In this document: in pieces, positions 1 to 6,971 of the stretch
Layout: every line of letters starts with the position of its first letter
How positions within the stretch are numbered: the first letter of the stretch is position 1
Assembly: GCA_050114795.1 (NCBI GenBank)
Contig: JASFRS010000050.1
Coordinates: forward strand, 1-15,339
Source: JASFRS01 sp050114795
Lineage (GTDB): Bacteria; Pseudomonadota; Alphaproteobacteria; Sphingomonadales; CAKZYD01
DNA: 15,339 bases
Direction: 5' to 3'
Notes under the pieces: generated by a model
Told to the model about the DNA's origin: nothing
The model's input: the letters and a program-made list of their open reading frames with translations, nothing else
Databases searched by the model: none
Program-made: the position numbers and the translations under genes

Positions 1-227
1 GCTTTGGCTTTTTCAGCCACAGCCAAAACGGCTTTTGACTGTTCATTGCGAGAGAGGAGTGGGCTGCTTACAAGCGTTTTAAAATCATCGCTTGTATCTA
101 ACAGGCTCTTCAGACCTTCCATGTCGCTTGCCACCGCATCGATGGCTTTCGCCTCAAGCGCCAAATCAAATAGCGCTGTGGCATAGCGCCCGGCGAGGGA
201 GGAGACAATTGCTGCTTCTGCCGACAC
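1..227 (-). CDS. atpH: ATP synthase F1 delta subunit, N-terminal part (gene cut by window edge)
   Basis: The reverse strand from a GTG at 225-227 reads 75 codons without a stop to the window edge. The translation begins MSAEAAIVSSLAGRYATALF and continues with the family-typical segments DLALEAKAID near residues 21-30 and SSPLLSRNEQ near 54-63. This is the N-terminal helical domain of the F1 delta subunit (OSCP family), which sits on top of the alpha3/beta3 head and ties it to the peripheral stalk at the inner membrane. A purine-rich GGAAATGAG just upstream of the GTG can serve as ribosome binding site. The rest of the gene, and presumably the other F1 genes, lie to the left. The neighbourhood priA then atpH on the same strand is common in Alphaproteobacteria. 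Family identity is clear; only the C-terminal part is unseen. Confidence 0.93.
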   Translation of the reverse strand, partial: MSAEAAIVSSLAGRYATALFDLALEAKAIDAVASDMEGLKSLLDTSDDFKTLVSSPLLSRNEQSKAVLAVAEKAK

Positions 228-398
228 TTCTCATTTCCTATATAACAAACGGCTTCATCGCCACGAGCTTATTTGCCCGAGCGCGGGCGGTTCCTAACAC
301 AAGGTTAGGGGGTGCGCAAGGCGCTGTATGACACATTTTTTGATGATCAGAGGGGCAAGGGTAATTCGCCCCCTAATTCCATATGATTTAAGCCAGGA
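228..398 (-). promoter_or_regulatory. Leader/intergenic region upstream of atpH with two adjacent inverted repeats
   Basis: This 171-bp gap separates the downstream GNAT gene from atpH. It holds two short perfect hairpins: GCCCG-AGCG-CGGGC at 275-288 and CCTAAC-ACAAG-GTTAGG at 293-309. Neither is followed by a T-run on either strand, so they do not read as intrinsic terminators. A 5-bp GGGGC/GCCCC pairing with a long loop near 355-376 is weaker still. I cannot pick a confident -35/-10 pair. The region probably carries the promoter or structured leader of the atp operon, which is inferred from position alone. Confidence 0.35.
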
Positions 399-905
399 TT
401 AGTAGCCCAAAGAGAACCGATAAAAATACTTATCAACGACCGTCTTTGGAAAGTTCACAGGAAGTGCCTCTTCACCAACAAGGTGGAATCCACTTTTCTC
501 ATAGAATCGCCGAGCTGAGGCAAATTCTTGGGCCACCCCCAGATAGATATGAGAGATATCCTTTTTCGCGGCATGTTCTAAAACAAGTGCCAGAAGCTTA
601 TGGGCCAGACCGAGGCCCCTACCCCTAAAATCTTTTGCGACATAGAGCTTGCGCAACGCCGCATTTCCCCCACCCAAGTCTTCAAGGCCGATAGAGCCAA
701 TAATCTGCCCTTCAGCCTCCGCGACATGGAAAGTGCCGCCTGTCTCTATGTATATGGCTTCAATAACGCCGATATCCGGCTGGTCTTCTAGGCTAATGGG
801 CACAGCAAATTCATCAACCTGGATAGAATGAATTAAGTGCGCAATCGCGGGCGCATCCTCATCACTGGCCAAACGAATTGTGACGGAAGGTTTTATATCT
901 ACCAT
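399..905 (-). CDS. GNAT family N-acetyltransferase (paralog 1)
   Basis: A 168-residue single-domain GNAT protein that would transfer an acetyl group from acetyl-CoA to an amine; the substrate cannot be told from sequence. The acetyl-CoA-binding motif A runs from LRKLYVA (about residues 84-90) to the P-loop RGRGLG at 94-99, matching R/Q-x-x-G-x-G. Motif B follows as ARRFYEKSGF at 131-140. The N-terminal stretch IQVDEFAVPISLEDQPD (29-45) is nearly repeated in the neighbouring gene at 980-1465, so the two are paralogs in tandem. The ATG at 903-905 is preceded by a good AGGAGT ribosome binding site about 8 nt away. It lies 74 bp downstream of the other GNAT gene on the same strand. Its position between priA and atpH gives no functional clue. 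Family assignment is firm; the function is unknown. Confidence 0.88.
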   Translation of the reverse strand: MVDIKPSVTIRLASDEDAPAIAHLIHSIQVDEFAVPISLEDQPDIGVIEAIYIETGGTFHVAEAEGQIIGSIGLEDLGGGNAALRKLYVAKDFRGRGLGLAHKLLALVLEHAAKKDISHIYLGVAQEFASARRFYEKSGFHLVGEEALPVNFPKTVVDKYFYRFSLGY

Positions 906-955
906 CGTCTTACTCCTATCCTCGACGGCGAGACAAAGGAGATAAAGACGGCCAA

Positions 956-969
956 ATTGTGATTACAAT
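956..969. repeat. 14-bp palindrome ATTGT-N4-ACAAT between the GNAT genes
   Basis: A perfect 5-bp inverted repeat, ATTGT-GATT-ACAAT, lies in the 74-bp gap between the two GNAT genes, upstream of the 399-905 gene. It has the size and symmetry of a dimeric repressor site. It also resembles in form the ATTGC-N4-GCAAT palindrome in the suf control region. No regulator can be assigned and chance is a real alternative. Confidence 0.25.
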
Positions 970-979
970 GTGGGGTGCC

Positions 980-1465
980 TTAACAACAAGCCTTAGTAAA
1001 GAAGGTATCATCCACGGCCATAAGTGGAAAATTGTCAGGCAGATTCTCTTTGGCAATTTCCTTAAAGCCGTGTTTTGCATAAAAGCGACAGGCCGCCGCT
1101 AGGCGCTGCTGCGTTCCAAGCTGGACAGTATTAAATCCATTGTCACGCGCATGCTCCATCAGCGCATCAAGCAGCAGCTTCGCCGTTCCCCACTCACGTC
1201 CGCGATAATCAGAAGCCACGAACATTTTCCGCAAAACGCCAAGCCCCTGCCCTGCATCGACCAGACCGATGGTTCCCACCAGTCGTTCTTCGTGCAAAGC
1301 AATGAGGAAAACACCATTACCCACATTGAAAACCGATTCCAGGTCTTGCAGGTCCGGTTGGTCCTCCCTTGTGATAGGGACATTAAACTCACCGACTTGA
1401 ATGCTTAAGACCAGTTCAGCCACAGCTTCCAAATCCGCATTTGTTGCGGGGCGCAATTCCAACAT
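980..1465 (-). CDS. GNAT family N-acetyltransferase (paralog 2, altered P-loop)
   Basis: A 161-residue GNAT-fold protein, clearly paralogous to the product of 399-905: both share SIQV-x-EF-x-VPI-xx-EDQPD near the N-terminus, LRK-x-x-VA-x-D before the P-loop, RFY-x-K-x-GF in motif B and a similar LP-x-NFP near the C-terminus. The acetyl-CoA P-loop here is RGREWG (88-93), so the conserved middle glycine of R-x-x-G-x-G/A is replaced by glutamate; cofactor binding may be weakened or the protein may have diverged in role. It ends in two adjacent cysteines (160-161). The ATG at 1463-1465 is only 11 bp beyond the priA stop, so it is probably co-transcribed with priA. The ribosome binding site is weak (GTGAGTGA overlapping the priA stop). 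Substrate unknown. Confidence 0.85.
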   Translation of the reverse strand: MLELRPATNADLEAVAELVLSIQVGEFNVPITREDQPDLQDLESVFNVGNGVFLIALHEERLVGTIGLVDAGQGLGVLRKMFVASDYRGREWGTAKLLLDALMEHARDNGFNTVQLGTQQRLAAACRFYAKHGFKEIAKENLPDNFPLMAVDDTFFTKACC

Positions 1466-1476
1466 TATTTAATCAC

Positions 1477-3660
1477 TCACAGAAAACTATAGGGATCGAT
1501 ATCCAGGCCTAAGCGGATAGCGCTATTTTTCGGCACGCGTTTCAACCAGGCGCTGAGATATTTCTGCATATTGATACGCCGTGTTGCTTTTACAAGAAGG
1601 CGGAAGCGATATCGCCCCCGAAGAATGGCCATTGGTGCCGGGGCCGGGCCCAAAACCTGCACACCATCAGCTTGCGGAATTGCTTTCGCTAAAGCACGGG
1701 CATGATTCAAAGCCTGCCTCTCATCGGTTGCGGAAACGATAAGCGCGGCAAGCTTTCCAAAAGGCGGCATGTGATGAAGCTTTCGCGCCTCAGCCTCCCG
1801 CGCGATAAAGGCATCCTGATCGCCGGAAATAAGCGCCTGCATCACAGGGTTTTCCGGCATATGGGTTTGGACATAGACGCGCCCTGGTTTTTGCGCGCGA
1901 CCCGCACGGCCTGCGACCTGCGTCAATTGTTGGAAGCTTCGTTCTGCTGCACGCAAATCCCCCCCGGCCAGACCTAAGTCCGCATCAACGACCCCAACGA
2001 GCGTTAGATTCGGAAAGTGATAGCCTTTGGTCACCAGCTGCGTTCCAACGATGATATCCACATCACCATCGTCAATGGCCTGAACCGCCGCGGCGGCTCT
2101 TGAGGGGCTGGTTAAAGTATCGGATGTTAATTCCAGAATACGCGCATCGGGAAATTCGAGACGCACTTCCTCAGCCAAACGCTCCACCCCTGGGCCGCAC
2201 GCCACCAAGGTGTTTTCATTCTCACAAGATGGGCAGATGTTCGTTAGGCGCTGATTATAGCCGCAGTGATGGCACATCAGCTTATTCGCTAAGCGGTGTT
2301 CCACCAGCCAACTTGAACAATTGGGGCATTCAAGACGCTCCCCACAGGTCCGACATAAAGTGAGAGGTGCATAGCCGCGGCGATTCAGGAACAACAAGGC
2401 CTGTTCCTTATCTTCCAACGCCTGTTGCACCCCCTTCACCAACTCAGGCGACAACCACCGTCCGGCGGGCAGTTTCGCCTGTCGCATATCGACGGCGTGA
2501 ATATCGGGGAGTGCCGCACCGCCATGACGGCTTTTTAATTTCACATGGGTATAACGACCGGATAGCGCATTCTGCACTGTTTCCAGACTAGGCGTGGCGC
2601 TGGCCAGCACAACAGGGATTTCCCCCAAATGCGCACGCACCACAGCCATATCCCGCGCGTTATAACAAAGCCCGTCTTCCTGCTTATAAGAAGGGTCATG
2701 TTCTTCATCGACGATGATAAGAGACAAATCCTGAAAAGGTAGAAACAGCGCGGACCGCGCGCCGACAACCACCCGTGCTTCACCCTTTAATATGGAGCGC
2801 CAGGCACGGCGACGCTCTGCCTGGCCCAAATCTGAATGCCATTGAACCGGACGCACACCAAAGCGGGCTTCAAACCGCCCGAGCCATTGAGACGTCAGGC
2901 CAATTTCAGGAATAAGCACCAAAACTTGGGCTGATGGGTCACGCAGAGCTTGGGCAATGGCTTCAAAATAGACCTCCGTCTTGCCCGCACCTGTCACCCC
3001 TTCCAAAAGAATTGGTTTGAATTCATGGGCTGTAACAGCCGCTTTTAACTCATCCGCAGCCGCCTGCTGTTCTTTTGATAATTTTGGCCCCGGGTGTTCC
3101 GGGTCAGGTGCCAGATAAGGTGCGTCAACAGAAGCGGTAATGGCTTCCAGCGCCGGAGTATCGGCCATGGCCCGTACCACAGCATCGCTTACCCCTGCCC
3201 GCTCTGCCAATTCTTTGGCGCTTAGCATCTCTCCGTCCCGAATCGCATTCCATACGGATTGACGCTTGTCAGTTAATTTCACGCCATCACGCACACCACG
3301 ACGGTAATAGGTTTTTGTCGGTGGATCTTCCAATGCGCCCGGCACAGGCATGGTCATGCGCAATAAACCATTGGCAGCCGCCAGATAATAGTCAGACACC
3401 CAATGCACAAACCGTCGGGCCGCTTTGGGAAGGGGAGGCAGATTTATCTTTTCAGCAACGGGCTTTAGCTTGTCAAAGGCGACTGACTTGCCATTTCCGC
3501 CGTTCTCTTCCCAGACGACACCCGTCACGATGCGCGGCCCCAAAGGCACACGGACAAAATCGCCTGGCACAAGCGTCATATCGTCTGGAACGGCATAATC
3601 CAGCTTCGATAACCCCTGGATGGGAAGCAGGACGCGCACTCTTGTTATTTTATTCCGCAC
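1477..3660 (-). CDS. priA: Primosomal protein N' (replication restart helicase PriA)
   Basis: A 727-residue superfamily 2 DNA helicase that recognises stalled or collapsed forks and D-loops and starts reloading of the replicative helicase. The N-terminal 3'-DNA-binding domain (about 1-105, with GDFVRVPLGPR at 33-43) is followed by a winged-helix region. The helicase core has Walker A GVTGAGKTE (221-229), Walker B DEEH (318-321) and SAT (354-356). The zinc module has four CxxC pairs: C436/C439, C445/C448, C463/C466 and C476/C479. Later motifs include GTQLVTKGYHFP (539-550) and QVAGRAGR (581-588). Length and all motifs are normal, so it should be functional. The start used is GTG at 3658-3660, with GGGAA about 10 nt upstream; a second in-frame GTG eight codons later is possible. 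It is divergent from the transaldolase-family gene across a 62-bp gap and followed closely by a GNAT gene. Confidence 0.97.
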   Translation of the reverse strand: MRNKITRVRVLLPIQGLSKLDYAVPDDMTLVPGDFVRVPLGPRIVTGVVWEENGGNGKSVAFDKLKPVAEKINLPPLPKAARRFVHWVSDYYLAAANGLLRMTMPVPGALEDPPTKTYYRRGVRDGVKLTDKRQSVWNAIRDGEMLSAKELAERAGVSDAVVRAMADTPALEAITASVDAPYLAPDPEHPGPKLSKEQQAAADELKAAVTAHEFKPILLEGVTGAGKTEVYFEAIAQALRDPSAQVLVLIPEIGLTSQWLGRFEARFGVRPVQWHSDLGQAERRRAWRSILKGEARVVVGARSALFLPFQDLSLIIVDEEHDPSYKQEDGLCYNARDMAVVRAHLGEIPVVLASATPSLETVQNALSGRYTHVKLKSRHGGAALPDIHAVDMRQAKLPAGRWLSPELVKGVQQALEDKEQALLFLNRRGYAPLTLCRTCGERLECPNCSSWLVEHRLANKLMCHHCGYNQRLTNICPSCENENTLVACGPGVERLAEEVRLEFPDARILELTSDTLTSPSRAAAAVQAIDDGDVDIIVGTQLVTKGYHFPNLTLVGVVDADLGLAGGDLRAAERSFQQLTQVAGRAGRAQKPGRVYVQTHMPENPVMQALISGDQDAFIAREAEARKLHHMPPFGKLAALIVSATDERQALNHARALAKAIPQADGVQVLGPAPAPMAILRGRYRFRLLVKATRRINMQKYLSAWLKRVPKNSAIRLGLDIDPYSFL

Positions 3661-3689
3661 TTGTCAATTTCCCACACCCCGCGTACACA
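3661..3689 (+). promoter_or_regulatory. Candidate promoter for the transaldolase-DUF484-xerC operon
   Basis: TTGTCA at 3661-3666 is separated by 17 bp from TACACA at 3684-3689. The -35 hexamer is one base from TTGACA, but the -10 hexamer is poor, so this is only a candidate. It lies in the 62-bp gap between the divergent priA start and the transaldolase-family start, where a promoter is expected. Confidence 0.3.
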
Positions 3690-3704
3690 CGGCTTAAATG
3701 CCGT
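3689..3704 (+). other. Short inverted repeat in the leader of the transaldolase-family gene
   Basis: ACGGC-TTAAAT-GCCGT forms a perfect 5-bp stem with a 6-nt loop, directly before the GGGAG ribosome binding site (3708-3712). It could be an operator or a small 5' stem in the mRNA. No T-run follows, so it is not a terminator. Confidence 0.3.
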
Positions 3705-3722
3705 TTAGGGAGATAAAGGCCC

Positions 3723-4376
3723 ATGAAATTCTTCGTCGATACCGCCGATATTAGCGCCATCAAAGACCTGGCCGCTACCGGATTATTAGATGGTGTGACC
3801 ACCAATCCAACCCTTATTCACAAAGCTGGCGGCGATTTTATCGAAACCGTCACCGAAATCGCTAAAATTGTCGATGGCCCTGTCAGCGCAGAAACCGTAG
3901 CGCTGGACCATGAGACCATGTTAAAAGAAGGTCTCAAGCTTGCAAAGATTGCAGATAATATCACCATTAAAGTGCCCCTCACTATTGACGGTTTGAAAAC
4001 CTGCCGCGCGCTGCGCGCTGAAGATATAATGGTCAATGTGACTTTATGTTTCTCCGCCAATCAGGCTTTGTTAGCTGCCAAAGCCGGGGCGACATTCGTT
4101 TCTCCATTTGTTGGACGCCATGACGATATCGGCCATGTTGGCATGGAACTGATTGAAGACATGCGTATCATTTATGATAATTACGAATTCGATACGGAAA
4201 TCCTGGTCGCCAGCATTCGCAGCCCCATGCATGTCCTGGAATCCGCACGCATCGGTGCTGACGTCTGCACCATCCCACCGGAAGTTATCTGGAAACTCGC
4301 CGGTCATCCTTTGACGGATAAAGGCTTGGATGCTTTCCTAAAAGACTGGGCCAAAACCGGCCAAACAATCCTCTAA
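3723..4376 (+). CDS. tal: Transaldolase / fructose-6-phosphate aldolase family enzyme, probably transaldolase-type
   Basis: A 217-residue class I aldolase of the small transaldolase/FSA subfamily, a TIM barrel using a Schiff-base lysine to move a dihydroxyacetone unit from fructose 6-phosphate or sedoheptulose 7-phosphate (non-oxidative pentose phosphate pathway, cytoplasm). The start MKFFVDTADI, the substrate loop GVTTNPTLI (24-32) and the catalytic lysine K83 in TIKVPLT are all present. The segment SPFVGRHDDIGHVG (127-140) has phenylalanine (F129) where E. coli FsaA has the tyrosine that favours free aldolase chemistry; this points to transaldolase rather than FSA activity, although automatic annotation often says fsa. 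The length is normal for the subfamily. The ribosome binding site is GGGAG at 3708-3712. The DUF484 gene follows after 12 bp, suggesting an operon with it and xerC. Confidence 0.92.
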   Translation: MKFFVDTADISAIKDLAATGLLDGVTTNPTLIHKAGGDFIETVTEIAKIVDGPVSAETVALDHETMLKEGLKLAKIADNITIKVPLTIDGLKTCRALRAEDIMVNVTLCFSANQALLAAKAGATFVSPFVGRHDDIGHVGMELIEDMRIIYDNYEFDTEILVASIRSPMHVLESARIGADVCTIPPEVIWKLAGHPLTDKGLDAFLKDWAKTGQTIL

Positions 4377-4388
4377 GGTTACACTGAC

Positions 4389-5077
4389 ATGAGTAAGAAG
4401 CCTTCAAACCAGCCGGAAGCAGAGACCATCAGCGCATCTGATGTGCGCTCTTATCTTTTGGAAAATGAAGGCTTCTTTCTTGACCATGGGGATGTGTTGG
4501 AACATCTCCTTCTCCCCACCAATGGGGAAAAAGGCAATGTGGTTGATTTCCAGGCCCATGCCTTAAGCGCCTTACGCCACCGCCTCGCCATGATGGACGG
4601 GATGCAGGAAGAGCTGATTGACGTCGCACGCTCCAACATGTCAAGCCAAGCACGCATTCATGAAGCCTGTCTGGCCGCCCTTGACGCCCTCTCCTTAGAA
4701 CATCTTGTGCATGTGATCTGCGCGGATTGGGTGGATATCTTAGGCGCGGATGTTGTCAGCTTGAGTTTCGAAGCTGAGAATTTCGACATTTTGCCCGATT
4801 TGGACGGCATTTATTATCTGGAAAGCGGCAGTATTGAGGCGCTTTTAGGCAAGGCAGAGGCCGTTATGCTTTATGGCGGTGTTGAAGGCGACCCGGCCAT
4901 CTTTGGTGCCGCCGCGGATTTGGTAAAGGCCGAAGCTTTAGTCGGCTTAACTTTGCCCATTAAAGGGACTTATGGATTGCTCGCTTTTGGCGCGCGAGAC
5001 GCGGACGCATTTTCCCCTGGCCAAGGGACCGAGCTTTTGCGATTCTTAGGCCATATATTGGAAAGGTCGCTTGCCAA

Positions 5078-5099
<22 letters not shown>
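4389..5099 (+). CDS. DUF484 family protein (GAF-like), upstream of xerC
   Basis: A 236-residue cytoplasmic protein of the DUF484 family, predicted to have an N-terminal helical region and a C-terminal GAF-like sensory fold. Recognisable family features are the N-terminal VRSYLLENEGFFLDHGDVLEHL (residues 19-40, cf. the usual x-YL-xx-N-PdFf-xx-H-pdlL), the LRHRLAMMDGMQEEL helix (62-76) and the A-R-S-N segment at 80-83. The C-terminal half ends with a GLLAFGARDADAFSPGQG strand-loop (196-213), as in GAF domains. The biochemical role is unknown. The family is very often encoded directly before xerC (E. coli YigA is an example), as here, where the stop overlaps the xerC start by 22 nt. That implies coupled translation and perhaps a link to chromosome dimer resolution. 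Confidence 0.88.
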
Positions 5100-6018
<919 letters not shown>

Positions 6019-6022
<4 letters not shown>

Positions 6023-6969
6023 GGCCCCTCGCAAAACCCAGCCGTCACAGGCGGCGCGTTCTTAAGAAAGTCCTCAACCAGACTTGCACCGCCTTGTGAA
6101 AAATGAACATCCTGAAGATTATCCGTCATAATGGACAAAAGATCTGCGACAGAATGCATATCGAAGCTCAAGTCAATCACACATTGCGCAATGTCAGCCT
6201 GACTTTCCTCTTCGGAGATATGGGATAACCCTTCTTTTAAACGCGCAGCCAGAAACTCTCCTTGCCCCAAATAGAACCCTATGTTCCGAGCAAGACCCTC
6301 TCGCGCATCACCTGAAAGCGACATCAGTGCATCCCCCAGGGCATTCAAATTTTGAGCCGTTTGGACAAGCGCTAATTGCGGGCTTTGCCAACCGTCCTCT
6401 TCGCGCCAGGGAAGTGCACGCGCGTCAACCGCCCAGCTTTCCAATACATCCGCTTCCCCCTGCAGTTCAGCACCCCAGGCAAAAAACGGTTTCGGCCCTT
6501 CTTCATCACGCATGGCTAAAGCGAGAGATTCAAACACCCGCGACTGATGGGCGACACTTATAAGAGCACCGGATTTGAGTGCTGGGGCAGTTACAGTTTC
6601 CACCTCCTCGGCGCCCATGATGGCAAATGCGCTCAGCCTTTCAGCAATGCGCCTGCTGTCCCACCGCGCCTGGGCAAATTGGCTGACCACATTCTCATCA
6701 CGCGATGGATTCTCGCAGGCCAAATACTGTTCGGCGGCGGCTAGCCAAGCTTCTCCATGGTCACGAAGTGCGTCTTGCTCGGCACAAATAGTATCACTTT
6801 GTACTATCTGGAATTTCCAGGGTTCCACCTCCTTTTCATAGACAGCCTGACCTTCTTTATAGCCTTCTTCAAAAGGGCTAGGTGTAACAGATTGCGGGGT
6901 GTCCTCTGCCCCACAAGACATTAAAACAAGCGCGGAGAATAATGCTAAAAATTGTTTATATGTCATCAT
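6019..6969 (-). CDS. Predicted lipoprotein of unknown function
   Basis: I do not recognise this family. Starting at the ATG at 6967-6969, the 316-residue protein has a short basic N-region, a hydrophobic stretch and a lipobox LMSC with the acylated cysteine at residue 19, followed by G-A-E; the absence of aspartate at +2 suggests outer-membrane sorting. The mature part is acidic and mostly helical with no transmembrane segment. Four further cysteines (residues 62, 85, 263 and 313) could form two disulfides in the periplasm. A GTG at 6973-6975 would add two residues and overlap the upstream stop as GTGA, but AGGG in front fits the ATG at 6967-6969, or the next one at 6964-6966, better. Junction with the upstream secreted-protein gene implies a coupled two-gene operon and a shared function. 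The 3' end overlaps the xerC stop. Confidence 0.72.
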
Positions 6970-6971
6970 TT

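Noticed and set aside
352..380. GGGGC/GCCCC pairing considered as a terminator for the GNAT gene at 399-905
   Set aside because: Only 5 bp of stem with a long loop, and no T-run follows on the minus strand.
3315..3716. A 133-codon open frame antisense to the 5' end of priA
   Set aside because: It reads through the divergent intergenic region and the PriA N-terminal domain; composition is shadow-like.
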